From Chamaecrista fasciculata (Eukaryota; Streptophyta; Magnoliopsida; Fabales; Fabaceae): a stretch of DNA of 64,000 bases. Both the position numbers and the translations under genes were made by a program. This document shows positions 45,146 through 57,299 of this stretch, one piece after another; within the stretch, counting starts at the first letter, position 1, and every line of letters starts with the position of its first letter. Where the stretch lies: the NCBI GenBank assembly GCA_003254925.1, contig QANZ01029635.1, forward strand, positions 52,656 to 116,655, in the 5' to 3' direction. The notes beneath the pieces were generated by a model. That model made no database searches and was not told where the DNA came from. It saw only the letters and a list, made by a program, of their open reading frames with translations.

Positions 45146-47055
45146 ATCAGACCAAATCTTGATATGATATTTAGTCTGCTTTTTACACCATTTTATAATG
45201 ATTTAGTCCCTGAAACTGATTTTCGAGTTGCTACCCATAATTTATATTTTGGGTAGTTCACTGCCAGTATCTCGCCGACAGCAAGCATGCTGACGAGTTG
45301 GCAAAAGTAATTACCAAACTACTATTGAGCATCAACTCTTCAAAAATCCACTTTTCAATCCTCAAATAATATTTCTCATTTACAAAAAGGTCCTTTCTCA
45401 CTTGCATTTGAGTCCTTTGACTCCAATTCTCCATCTCCGGATTCACCTCTCATCTGGTGCCACCATTAGCACTTCTAATGTTGAGAAAACGCAACAATTA
45501 CCATGAAATGAATCCCTTAGAAAATTGGGATGGTACATCCTTCATACGGCCAAACCTCAGCCTTGCGCAGAGCTCAGCCTCAGCTTTCTCTTCAAAGTTG
45601 ACGGCCAAGGATCTCATGACAACCAAGATCTCATCTCAATGTTCAACGTAACATCTAAGGAAAACTCACCTAGTGTACACAAGATTGACTTTGAGAGCAT
45701 GAATCTTGATTCATTCTTCGAGGAAGAATTTGAAAATCTCATTGAGTGGAATTCTAAGCTCAGCCCGTACAAGCGAAAATCTGTGCTAGACCAAAATATC
45801 GTCAAGTGGATTTCTAAGCTTGATTGGAAATACCTCAAACAGAAATTCAAGCTTGAGTGCATACCTATTAAGCTAAATTCTGAGCTTAGTAGTAAGCACA
45901 CTACAACAAACTACTATAGCATAAACATTATCACACCCACAAAGACCGTTCTAGAAGGGGGCGAGATAGGCATGGAGGACTTTGATTGCGTACTCTCGGA
46001 TGAGTAAGTACCCACTTAGTTATCCCCATACTCCTGCAAAGGTAGAGGCACATGTACTGAGTGCCTTTCCATCGTAGAGTGGCTCTGTGATTTTGATGTC
46101 GTATGTGATAATGCTAAGAAATAATTCACTGTGAGTCTGTGACTTCATAGGCATCAAGAAGCTGATCGATCTAGGACCCAAGGAGGACAACATCGTACAA
46201 GCATACAAGGATTAGCACAACATCGAACATATCGCCTCTACTAACATCCCAAGTATGCCTTTTGACTTGGTATATATCTATTGTGAATGTATACACCATA
46301 ACTACCTAAGAAAAAGGTTGCATAAAACATGTAAACACAAGAGGATGAGAAAAATAAAATGTCGACCCCTCATGAAACTTCATATATTAGTTAGAAAGGC
46401 TAAAACGATAAGAAAATCCCCCTTTGTAGTCATCTTTCGGGATGGAAATAATAACTTGTGCGGTCAAAGGGTAATTGTCACAATCAAGCTAGGAGGACGC
46501 TTAATGAAGATTAGCCAAGAGACATTTAGGCCTCCTTGAAAGCTCTACACTCTGCCTTCTTTCTACTTCCACACAACCCTGTAAGTGTGGGAGTAGAAGA
46601 GGGTTACTTTGCCAGCCCTACTAGTCGTAGAAATTTTATATTTTAGGTTTTAGAGTTTTTCTTTTAGTGTTTTGGTTTTCTTTCTATTCGAATCGAGTCA
46701 CTAGGAGAAAAGAGACTCATTCTCTTTTGCGTTGCGACTACGTCGACAGCGCAACATGACGACGCAAAGTTGTGAAATCTTAAGTCCATTTTATAACAAA
46801 CTCTATCCAATATCCTTTAATACTTGAAAGATATTCATCTAACTTTTAAATCCTTCTAGTTCCTAGTCTTTATAAGCCGCCTAAATCATCAAAACTTTCA
46901 TTATCTACAAATCGCTACTCCCAAGTTCTCCAAGTTCCTATCTCTTGAGGAGTGATTTCAAAGACTTCATTCCCTAAAGATCATCATCGATCTTGAGGTA
47001 ATTTTCATAATCTTTATACTTTCTTTCTATTCCTCAAGACTCCTTATGTTAGGAT
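45146..47055 (+). mobile_element. Degenerate LTR retrotransposon sequence with unassigned frames
   Basis: Starts with the family signature ATCAGACCAAATCTTGATAT seen at 50415 and 57300. Two unassigned plus-strand frames follow. 45525-46007 is 160 residues and acidic, including MNLDSFFEEEFENLIEWNSK. 46255-46539 is 94 residues, very basic, including KTCKHKRMRKIKCR. Neither matches a family I recognise, and both could be decayed retroelement coding. A TATA-like CTTTATAAGCC is at 46869. The region ends at the LTR inserted at 47061. Confidence 0.4.
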
Positions 47056-47060
47056 CTTTT

Positions 47061-48301
47061 TGTAACATCTCGAATTTCGGAGGGATTCATTTCATGATAA
47101 CGCAGATGTATGTCTCACAGTTGGAAGGCGAGAAATGGTACCGTATGAGTGTTGGACCTGAATATGGCAAGTATGAGACATTAGGGACTTAATTGCATGT
47201 GAAAAAGGACCAAAATGTAGGTAAGGAAAAGGATTTGAGGGCTGGAAGTTGGATTTTGGGAAAGATTGGACGGAGTGGCATTTTTGTAACTAATTTCGGA
47301 AACTCGCCGTGAAACTTGCCACTAGAGGCCCATGACGAGATCCACGGCGAGTTGCCAGTAAATATAAATATGCAGTTTAGTCCAAAAAATTCATTTCTTG
47401 GTCTCATTTTCAGTTTCTAGGGATAGAGCTCGGGTTTTTTAGAGAGAGAAGTTGTCAAAGTGTTGGATCTTTGAAGTTCTTCAAGGTTTTGCAAGGTAGG
47501 ATGCTTCTAACTCTCTCCTTGAACCTCTTTCTACAATTTTACATAATTTCTAGAATTTCAGTTTCGTCCTTTTCACTGATTTTCGTCCCAAAGTGTGTTG
47601 CATGTTACATGTTGAATTTCAAGGATCTGATGAGTAAGTAGATTGTAGTATCCTATTGAGAATTCTCGAATTCTCACTCCTTCAACATTTACACATGTCG
47701 GTCCTGAAGTTCCTGCTACCCTCGCCCCCGTCTCCTTCACCTGCCCCTGATCCATCTCCAACCCCGTCCAAATTGGTTCCTACCCATCCCCGCTCTACCC
47801 GTCGCTCTTCTTAATGTAGTTAGTTACTTATCTGTCTGGTATTCCTGTATTGCTGGTAGTAATATTTTGTCAGGGCAGAGCCCTTAGGTCAGCTGTTATG
47901 TTTTGATGTATATATGAAGATGTCCAGGCAGAGTAGTGAATTAAGACTGAGCAGCACATATGCATGGTAACTGTTATTGTAGTTTGTAGGGTCTGATCCC
48001 CGATTGGTCAGGCCAAGACTGATGACTCTATATAAGATGTGATATATATATATAAAGTAAAATTTTAGTATACTATTCTTGTATTAATGTAGTTGTATGA
48101 TTAAGATATAAGTATATGTTATTTATGTTAGTAAGTGACAATTAGCATAAACACGTTTTTTGTGTCAACCAAGACATGAAAAAGAAAAAGAAATTACCCT
48201 ATTTTGTATGGCCTAAGCCTATCATTCATTTCTTAACCACATTTCTTTCTGCTGAAATCTGAATATTGATTCTAGAAGCTGGGATGTCACGCTTTTTCAT
48301 T
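47061..48301 (+). mobile_element. Solo LTR, Gypsy-like, with TGTAACATC ends
   Basis: Starts TGTAACATCTCGAATTTCGG and ends AGCTGGGATGTCACG (last base changed from A). The ends are inverted relatives, as in many plant Gypsy LTRs. A perfect 5-bp duplication, CTTTT, flanks it (47056-47060, 48302-48306). Length 1241 bp. A CTATATAAG box lies at 48028. A short proline-rich segment (PSPAPDPSPTPSK) at about 47740 lacks a usable start. Confidence 0.7.
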
Positions 48302-48306
48302 TAATT

Positions 48307-48800
48307 TTGATTTTCTACCTTGAATTCTTTAGAGAAGTTTCTTTTTGAGCTTGTTTCGTCCTTTCCCAAAAATAGTTTGTGCCGGCGTTTGAATCGACGG
48401 TGCAATACGACAGCTTAGATTCAAATCGAAATTTTAGTTGCAGGAATTCATCTAGAACTCGAATTTTGCTATTATTTAGTATAAATGTTTCATGTAGATT
48501 ATGACTCTTGTGCTCTTCATCACGAGAGTTCTGCGAGAGATCGACCCTTGGTTAACCAAGATACACTATAATTATATAGTTATACTAGAGGCTAAGGTAA
48601 TTTATAAATTCTAATTTGTCGCCACCACGTATAACGACAGTTTGCGTGGTCCAGTCAGTGTTATTTTGCAGTCTTTTATTATATTATATTTAAAAGTGCT
48701 GCTTAATCTTTCACTTAGTGGTTTCAGGACCAAGTATCATAGCAAAAGACAATTAAACAAGCATAATCGAAGGTTGGGAAGTTGATATGAACGAAGACAA
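48307..48800 (+). mobile_element. Degenerate LTR-retrotransposon leader-like segment
   Basis: Contains GTTCTGCGAGAGATCGACCC and TTGGTTAACCAAGATACACT, matching in order the blocks at 54065-54170 and 58665-58715. The segment resumes the host element interrupted by the solo LTR at 47061. Non-coding. Confidence 0.45.
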
Positions 48801-48839
48801 GCCTGCTAGGTGTGAGCAGTGATGGGGGATTTTCTTTGA

Positions 48840-50414
48840 TAAGAAATTACGATAAGTTTTAAATTTATAAATCTCTAATACAAGTATACACTATTGAGAA
48901 TAGTATATAAACTTGAGTACCAAGTATCGTCCCACATGGATTTTAAAGGTGGAACATTATTCTAAACATAATGTTGTATAGTTTCGATTAATCTAAGCTA
49001 ACAAACGAGTGAGATTGTGAAAGACAAATAATAAACCAAAAAACAATTAAAACAAAATAAACACAAGTACTTCACAAATTTAAAGACTTCCCTAGATTTG
49101 ATCCCTAATTGATTCAATTAAATATCTTTGTTGATGATTATTGGAAACGTTATGAATTAAACTAACCTCGACCACAAAAATACTTATAAGATTTGTCACA
49201 ATACAAATAAGCCTATTAAAGATAACCAATCCACCTATAATCCTATTGGGATTCAAATTACTTTAAAGTTTTAAGTTCAAGTTCATTGATGAGTTCTCTT
49301 AGACTAGCATATACTTCCGTCCTACTAACAAACACTAATAAATCGTCCATGCAATATATCGATGTCTAAGAGCAATTAAACTATGGCCTATCATAATAGT
49401 CTTGATCAGAGCAAATGTTAAGATTTCCTAGTACCTTGGTAGCTAATCAAGGTCAAACAATTAAAACAAAACAATTGAATTTAAAAGCATAAATAACCAA
49501 AACAATCATAATAAACATAAATATTGAATATCATCATCAAATAATTCACAATTCTAGGGAAAACAAGAAATCTAGCTATTCATAATTAAGAACATAGAAG
49601 AGAGAGAGAAGAAATCAATAAGCAAACTAGAAAACTTGACGGATGAGGTTGTCAATCTCTCCTCTTCGGATCTCCGGATCTGGATTTTGACTCCACCATC
49701 AGCTCCACCACAATCAGAACTATGAGTTAGGCTAAACTCCTCGCCTTCACCTCTTTACATACTCGCATCGACGATGAATATCTAAAGAAACATTATGAAG
49801 ATGACGCTGGTGATGAAGTCACTAGAGGATGAATTGCTCAGAATGACGAAATCTATTTATAGACCAAATTTGGGATTGAGCCGTCATGGTGCACCGACGG
49901 CTCAAATTTTGGCTCATTAGAATTTCCTCGAATTTCGCGTAACCGCTTCGATATATGAGGCCCAGACAGTTTAAACTCCTTATTTTAAACGTTTTTTTAC
50001 GTGCGCTGTCACTAATTACAACGGCTCAAATTTGGGCTCAGTTCAAACTGCCTTCTAGAAGCTCTTGCATGACTTTGGGTCAAACTCCTTCGGTCTTATC
50101 TTCTCTTAAACCGCTGAAATTTTGATTTCTTGCACAACAAGAATCTAAAATTAGAGTTGATTTTTATCAATGATGATAAAACTAATAAAAATATAAAAGA
50201 AAATTTTAAAAACAACTAAAATATTAAAAACTCTCTAAAAATATAAAAAATAAACATTTTACTATATCTATGCTCAAATCTTATTAAAATAACATAAAAG
50301 CCTCTAAAATAAGGCATATTAAAGCCTAGATAACTCAAATTTATAGAGTTATCAAGCTGTCACTTTGAGTCAGCGGTGCACCTAGCGGTGCAGGTATTTT
50401 TTCAGCAAGACGTC
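48840..50414 (-). mobile_element. Degenerate LTR, minus strand
   Basis: A minus-strand TATA box (TCTATAAATAGATTTCG) at about 49850-49866 and GCCGTC/GGTGCAC words upstream of it match the promoter layout of the plus-strand copies at 50990-51060 and 57790-57905. The opposite orientation to the abutting 50415 copy creates an inverted junction. The ends are not sharply defined. Confidence 0.45.
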
Positions 50415-51351
50415 TGATCAGACCAAATCTGGACATGTTATTTGGTCCTCTTTTGCTATCTCTTATAATGTATTTGATGCATAAATGACCATTTAAATTT
50501 CTATTTTTGTGTCAAGGTGTTGAGATTTATAAATGCATAAAAGTATGCAATTTGCAATGTTTTCTTTATATTATTTGGCTTAGTGATTTCACAGTATGAA
50601 TTTGAGGTATTGTGTAATTGTTTGCTAGTGGTTTCAGGCCAAGAATCACAACAAAAGACCCAAATAAATGAAGAAACCAAGATAGGGATCGTAGATATCA
50701 AGTTTTGTGGGGAAATGCAAGGAGTAAGGAACTTCAAGGCTCAAGTTCCTTAATGTTCAAGGCTGAAGATAATCGACTTAAGTACATCTATGAACATGGG
50801 GATGTAGTTCGGTTTGATACGAGAAGAACACACTTTGAATGAGCCAAATAGAAGTTCCAGAGAGCCCAAACGACGCGTTTTTGTAAATCTGCGCAGTGTT
50901 GAAAATGCATTGCGCCGTCATGTGACGACTCAGTCAAATTTTGCAATTCTTGAATATCGGAGCGGTTAGCAAAAGCAAGGATATTTCCTTGCACCGGCGG
51001 CACAACAAGACGGCTCAAACCCAGATTTTTCCTATAAATAGCTCGCCGATTATAGAGTTCATATATACCTTTACAGGGCCCACTCAGGGTGTTTAGTTCT
51101 AGAAAACCCTTCGTCCCTTCTCTAAAGTCCATATGGACTAATTCTATCATCCCAGAGGAGAATCCAAAGGAAGTCAGAGCTCATCGTTCTTCATGGATCA
51201 TGGAGTTTGTTATTTATATTGTGTCTTCTATTGCTAGTCTACATCTAGACCGGTTGATCAATGTATGATTGATTTTAGATAATAGACTTTTAGATTGCTT
51301 AAATACTTTCATAACTTTATTGATTGTAATTAGGGAAGTACTATTGAAAAC

Positions 51352-53544
51352 TGTGAACACCCGATTTTGATCGGGTCTTTTTGTAAATGAATAAAAGTTT
51401 TGGGCCACCTTTTTATATAAATAAACCTATTGGGCATTCAAAATAAAATAAGAATTTTGAGTTGTCAAAGTCCTAATTTTAAATTCGCAAAAGGAAAAAA
51501 AGGAGAGTCTCAAAATAAATAAAATAAAATAAATAAAAATTAAAAATATATTTAAAAACACGAAACATAAAAAATAATAATTAAAAAAAGAAGAAAAAAA
51601 AAGAAATAAAACAAAAATGGCAAGGTTGTACTACCCAAGGTTTGGTCATATTTCACTTTGGTACCCTGTAGTTTAAAAAAATGACACTTTGGTATCATGT
51701 GGTATTCTCCATTAACACTTTGGTACCCTTTGGAGCTATTTTGTAACTTTAACCATAACAAATTTTGCAAAAATTTCATATTGACCCAAATTTTTTTTAA
51801 AGTTTTCATTTCAGTCCCTAGATAATATGTATCCAGGGACCTATTTGTAATTTTCTGAAAATATTAGGAGTCAATATGTAATTTTTGCAAAATTTTTAAT
51901 GGTTAAAAATACAAAATAGCTCCAAAGGGTACCAAAATGTTAATGGAGAATACCACAGGGTACCAAAGTGAAATATGACCAAACCACAGGGTACCAAAGT
52001 GTAATTTACCCTTTTAATTATGAATTTTTAATTATAACTGATTGGGTGATTTCATGAATTCTACCTTTCAATTATAATTAATTTTTTGTCCTAATTGATT
52101 CTCCTTTCACCTATAAATAGATTTGTAAGGAAAAGAACAACTTTTGGGAGAGCAAAAAGAGAGAAGAAATTCAAATTTTGATGAGGGAAAATTCGTGTGG
52201 TGAATCCGTAATTTCGACAAACATTCTTTCTTCCTCTTTAATTTTTCATCATCTCCATCTCATTCTTTGGGTAGGTTTAAAATTACTTATGAGTTTATTC
52301 TTTGAACCCGGATGAAGGAACAATGAGAACCATTCCCAAAGACGATCAAATCCTCAAAGGATTCGTCCAAATATTGCAATTTTAAGATTCCGATAGGGAC
52401 TAGATTGCACTCTTTCTCTAGGTTTTAACCATAACACATTTTGCAAAAATTATATATTGACCCCAAAATATTTTTAAAGTTTTCATTTTAGTCCCTAGAT
52501 AATATGTATCTAGGGACCTATTTGTAATTTTCTGAAAATATTAGGGGTCAATATGTAATTTTTGCAAAACTTGTTATGGTTAAAATTATAAAATAGCTTC
52601 AAAGGGTACCAAAGTGTTAATGGAGAATACCACAAGGTACCAAAGTATCATTTTTTAAATCACAAAGTACCAAAGTGAAATATGACGAAACCACAGGGTA
52701 TCAAAGTGTAATTTACCCTTTTTATTATGAATTTTTAATTATAACTGATTGGGTGATTTCATGAATTATCCCTTTCAATTATAATTAATTTTTTGTCCTG
52801 ATTGATTCTCCTTTCATGAAAGGGATAATTCATCTTTGTAAGGAAAACAACAACTTTTGGGAGAGCAAAAAGAGAGAAGAAATTCAGATATTGAGGAGGG
52901 AAAATTGTGTGGTGAGTCCGTAATTTCGGCAAACGTTCTTTCTTCCTTTTTAATTTTTCATCATCTCCATCTCATTCATTGGGTAGGTTTAAAATTGCTT
53001 ATGAGTTTATTCTTTAAAACTGGATGAAGGAACAATGGGAACATTCCCAAAGGCGTTCAAATCCTCAAAGGATTCATTCAAAGATTGCAATTTTAAGATT
53101 CCGATAGGGTTTAGATTGCAATTTTAATTCGTATCTTTTGCCCATATTTTACAAAATTATGTTTTGACCCATAAACGTTTTCTAATGTGTCATTTTACTC
53201 CTTGGCTATCCCATGTCTAGGGAATGCTTGTATGTTTTCATAATTTGCTTGGATTGCAATTTAATATTTCTTCATCAATTCTTGGGCTTGAGGATGTTTG
53301 ATGTGTGCTTAAGGATAATTAATCATAAGTATTTCAGCCATTTAGGGTGCCTGACACCTTCCCTGAAAATCAAATGTGCTTCCGAACCCGTCTTTGGTTG
53401 AAACTAGTTTTCTAAAAATTGTCTTATCCACCATTTTTCTTAAGATTTTTCCTAAAATTATTTTTCCAAATTTTTCTTATAAAATTTGGTGGCGACTCCT
53501 TTTTTCAGTCATAGTAGACATTCTCCGCAATGTCGGAAGTGACA
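51352..53544 (+). mobile_element. Solo LTR, Gypsy (Tat-like), with internal duplication
   Basis: Starts TGTGAACACCCGATTTT and ends GCAATGTCGGAAGTGACA. The flanks AAAAC (51347-51351) and GAAAC (53545-53549) match at 4 of 5, and removing it restores the host copy. It shares GGGTGCCTGACACCTTCCC and CTTCCGAACCCGTCTTTGG with the 31204 LTR. A GGTGGCGACTCC word near the end is a feature I associate with Tat-type LTRs. Length 2193 bp, inflated by an internal 676-bp duplication. Confidence 0.75.
51749..53127. repeat. 676-bp tandem duplication within the Tat-like LTR
   Basis: Unit 1 (51749-52424) and unit 2 (52425-53127) start TTAACCATAACAAATTTTGC / TTAACCATAACACATTTTGC and run in parallel to GATTCCGATAGGG. 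Both include CTGATTGGGTGATTTCATG and GGGAGAGCAAAAAGAGAG. The start point lies in the middle of a palindromic TTTGGTACC-word element (51640-52012, F4-like), so only its right half was duplicated. Confidence 0.8.
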
Positions 53545-54302
53545 GAAACCTCATTCTTATATTCAATAAAGTTTCTCGTTTGTTTACATGAATGATTTTC
53601 ATGATTGATTGGTTGAGCTATCTATCTTCAAGTTTATCACCATTGCTTGATTGAAGGTAATAATTATAGTTGATAATTTCACTTCCTATAAATAGAGTGA
53701 GTTTCATATGCTTATAATCTTATTGTCTTCGTTGAAGATATACCTTTGAATGTGGTTTAGAGACATATCTATGGAGTTGTGAATTTATTCCCGATTGAGG
53801 TCGGTTTGCAAAGTCATATGATCAGTATTTTGTGGTGGCAAAGTACTATCGCATGTGGTTTTGATAGATAGACATAATAATAATAAATAACCCTGATTAT
53901 CTGTATGAACTAGGATGGTAGAATTTATGATTGTTCTCTAGGATGGATATTTATTTGTTATTGTTTTCTTGTTTATGTTTCTTTATTTATCTATCTTTAT
54001 AAGCCTATAAACATCAACCTAAGTTCTTAGTTATTTATACAATTGATTAGTAGTTGTTCTTAGCACATGAAGTTCCGCGTGAGATCAACCATTGGTTAAC
54101 ATCTATACTATATTTCAATATATAGTAATACTTGAAGGCTGGAGTATTATTAATTTGACACGAGTTATACGTATCTCCAAAAGCATCTTACGACGAGTGC
54201 TCCATCAACGTCATACACAAGAATTAGAGAATTTGGAGTTGAGTTGTCATTGAGTCATTGGAATTCTTGGTGGCACAAGTAATTCAATTGCGTATTAAGG
54301 TG

Positions 54303-55617
54303 TGTTGGGATAAATTTTGAATATGTACCCCTTTGTAATTTATGCGTTTTATAAATTATGTATTTTGATAATTCACAAAAATTCTCACTTTAGTATTTTT
54401 AATCATATATCTATTTTTAGTATTATAAATTTTAAATCTGAAATGTTACATGATTATTTAGTTAATTGGAATATGATTTGTTTGTATCATCTTTTAGGAA
54501 AGAATTCAAAATGAACGCTGACCATATTTTTATGTCTTGTTAGGCATTAATTAGCATCAATCAGTAATTGACCAATATCAATTATATTTATATGCTGAAT
54601 CTTTCAAGAAATTTGTTTCCTAAGTTATTTCCTTTTTTTTTTTCATGCAATGTTCTATATTAGGAAAGATCTTTATTGTGATTATAATTATTAAATTTTT
54701 TCGAGAAATATTTTTTGTGATTGATGAGTTAATTATGATTTCTAATAATGTGTTGATATATTAGGAATGATTATTATTGATTGAGAAATACTTTTAGACG
54801 TGTACATTGATTGGAATTTGCTCTTAATGATATATCTTTTATTCATGGAATGATTTCAAGATTGAATGTGCTATCTTTAATGTTATACATATCATGCACG
54901 TATTAGAATCAATCATAAGTTGATTGTCTATAAGTATTTAATTATGCTGAAACTATTTAGGAAATACAGATCCTGATTGATACTTTTATTTCAAAACAGG
55001 AACTATTTATGGAAAGAACTATAAATCAGGAAAACTATTTCAAGTTCTTCTTCATATACCTATCTGATTCGTTCATATATATCCTTAGTGGTAATATGTT
55101 GCCTTCCTTGGTTGTTGTGAAACCTTAGGGTGATCCGTGAGTGGTTGCACTGTAAGATGAGTTGTATAGGAACCTTATTGTTACCCGAGAGGATTTGTTG
55201 GTTGGGAAAAAGGTAAAAGAGAGACTTGTAAAACTGGTTGGGGTGATCCTAATATTAGGTTGTCTTCCAAGTGTATTTGGTTAGTTTTACCCAATATATA
55301 TAATTCTCTTGCTTTGTGCTTGGGGAGTGGATGTAGGATAGAGAGAAAATCATTTTATAGGGATTAATAACTTTATTTGAACGGTTGAACCACTATAAAT
55401 GGTGGTGTTGCTTCCTTCTATCCCCTTCACTCTTTATTTTCCGCATTTTATTTTCTGAGTTAAAGAACTATTTTCATAAAGAAATTGTTAAGGAATTTAA
55501 TGAGGAGGAAACTTTCTAAGGAATTGTTTAAGGAACTATTTAACTTATTCGAAAAAGTTTTATTTTCCAATTCATCCCCCCCTCTTGGTATATTTTTCTT
55601 GTGCATTCTAACTTACA
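54303..55617 (+). mobile_element. Solo LTR, Copia (SIRE-like)
   Basis: Starts TGTTGGGATAAATTTTG and ends GCATTCTAACTTACA. A perfect 5-bp duplication, AGGTG, flanks it (54298-54302, 55618-55622). The 3' half has GAACGGTTGAACCACTATAA, TTTTCCGCATTTTA and CAATTCATCCCCCCCTCTTG, a run of blocks I recall from SIRE/Maximus-type Copia LTRs. Length 1315 bp. Confidence 0.8.
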
Positions 55618-55622
55618 AGGTG

Positions 55623-56490
55623 TTTTAACTGTCAAAATCTAAGAGATCCTAGCAGTTACACAAAAATCGAGAAGATTCTCATTAAGCTATCATATGCACC
55701 AATGATGCAAGCCCAAATTTTTTCTATAAATAGATCTAGTCATTCCGCACATGATGCATCAATTTTGCATCAGTTCTGATCACGAAGAGGATCAAAGATC
55801 ACTCATAAAACACGTTGTTACTCTGCCAACAACATGAGTAACTAATCTCTCAATACCTCGAGGAGGAATCTGACGATATGGCCATTGTTCATCAATTACA
55901 ATAAGGGAGTTTTTGGTTTGGTTATGCGTTCCTATATATTTTCAATACTTCATAGGTTCATGATTAATTGTCAATATAATTAGACAATTAGTTTTAGGAT
56001 TGCTTTAATATTTTCATACGAATTATTAGTCTAATTTGTAACGATATTGTATGGTCCTTACATTGAACGATTAATAATACGTGCTCATACTATTCATTAC
56101 TTGTTGCCGAGTGATTTATCCTAACTCTTATTTTGTCACCATTGCTTGATTAATGTTATCTTCAGAGTTGTGATCCATATTGATTTCCCGATTTAGGGTG
56201 GGCTGCAAAGTCGTCTATGATCCAATATTTTTCCTTAGAAAATAAATATTTGGATGTGGTTGATCCAAGCATAACCAAGTATCGATAACTCCATATCTTT
56301 TAGTGAACGAGGAAAACCTATTGAGAGTTCTCTCCATCGAGTATGTTCTTTATATTGTTCATCTCACTTACTTCGTACCGATCACCAATTCAATTCGTAC
56401 AACTCCGAAGAGCTTGGGTAAATATATGGGAGCTTTAGCAAATCATTTATCAATGACCAAGTTTTTCCTAAATGTTTATTACTAAACTCC
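55623..56490 (+). mobile_element. Degenerate LTR fragment
   Basis: Carries TTCTATAAATAGATCTAG at 55719 and CTCGAGGAGGAATCTGACG at 55857, matching the TATA and leader blocks of the 50415 and 57300 copies. Later sequence is unassigned. Confidence 0.45.
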
Positions 56491-56499
56491 CAACTGTCA

Positions 56500-57065
56500 A
56501 TATTGGAAATCCACAGTTCCAACACTGACCATGGTATAAAAATTCCACTCTCACATTTTAAATACAAGATTATAGTTCCAAGATTCTCCATAATTCTGAA
56601 GAAATCTATTTAGTTCAAGAAAATGATCTAAATCACTCATAGGGACCAATTTGCAACTTTAAAGTTTAACTCCAAAACATAATATTTCAAAATACACTCT
56701 CTAAATTCAAATTGATGTAATAGAATTCATTACTATCATCAAACAAACTCATTTGAACCATTAATTTCGAGAAAACAAAGCGATTTGATTAAAAAGCCCA
56801 ACTTTTTAAAATTTTCGTCACTTTTGAACCTTAGACTAAAGTCAGCCCCAAATCTCAATATTATGGAGTATTAATATCTTCTATAGGTGCCTAGCATGAT
56901 ATAGTATATCATCAAATGGTCCATTTTAACAAAAAGCATCAAGAAAAAAATGAAGAATTTGATGATTTTCGGGTATACCTTCATTTTGGCCGAAAACGAA
57001 GTTTGGAGTTGTTTACCGAAGCTTGTGGAGCTTCCAAGATGGCTATGGAGATTGGAAGAATGAAG
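56500..57065 (-). mobile_element. Inverted fragment of the Gypsy-like LTR at 60936
   Basis: Read on the minus strand it contains GGTTCAAATGAGTTTGTTTG, TGATAGTAATGAATTCTAT and an AAAGTTGCAAATTGGTCC block, in the order found at about 62150-62330 on the plus strand. It also matches pieces of 61860-62030 (Y-GATGATAAAATATTATG-like, CTCCAAAATATTGAGATTT-like). A fragment only; the ends are not defined. Confidence 0.6.
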
Positions 57066-57299
57066 AGTGAAGCTCACTCATCAAGCTAACATAAAGAAAT
57101 TTGAGTTATATTCGCAAAAATTTAAACCTCCACGAGAGAAGGACCAAAAGAGGGAAGAAAAGGATGAGAGACTACCAATCAAGGAAGAGAAAAGGGAGGA
57201 CGGCGATGGTGGAAGTTCACCTGCGATCACTGGAGGACTCGAAATTCCAATTTTACAACCAAAACGACTTACAAAACGGTACTCATATACATATACATG

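Larger units (their letters stand above)
50415..54297 (+). mobile_element. Degenerate LTR copy split by a Tat-like solo LTR
   Basis: Begins TGATCAGACCAAATCTGG, with an ATGTTATTTGGTC inverse nearby. It carries GGCGGCACAACAAGACGG words, a CCTATAAATAGCTC TATA box at 51030 and the GGAGAATCCAAAGGAAGTC block at 51152. It is broken at 51351 and resumes at 53545, where TTCAATAAAGTTTC matches the continuous copy at 58200. GAAGTTCCGCGTGAGATC lies at 54070. No gag-pol coding was recognised. Confidence 0.5.

Noticed and set aside
47700-47815. Proline-rich coding remnant resembling a Copia integrase-RT linker
   Set aside because: Short, frameshifted, and inside a well-bounded solo LTR; insufficient for a call.
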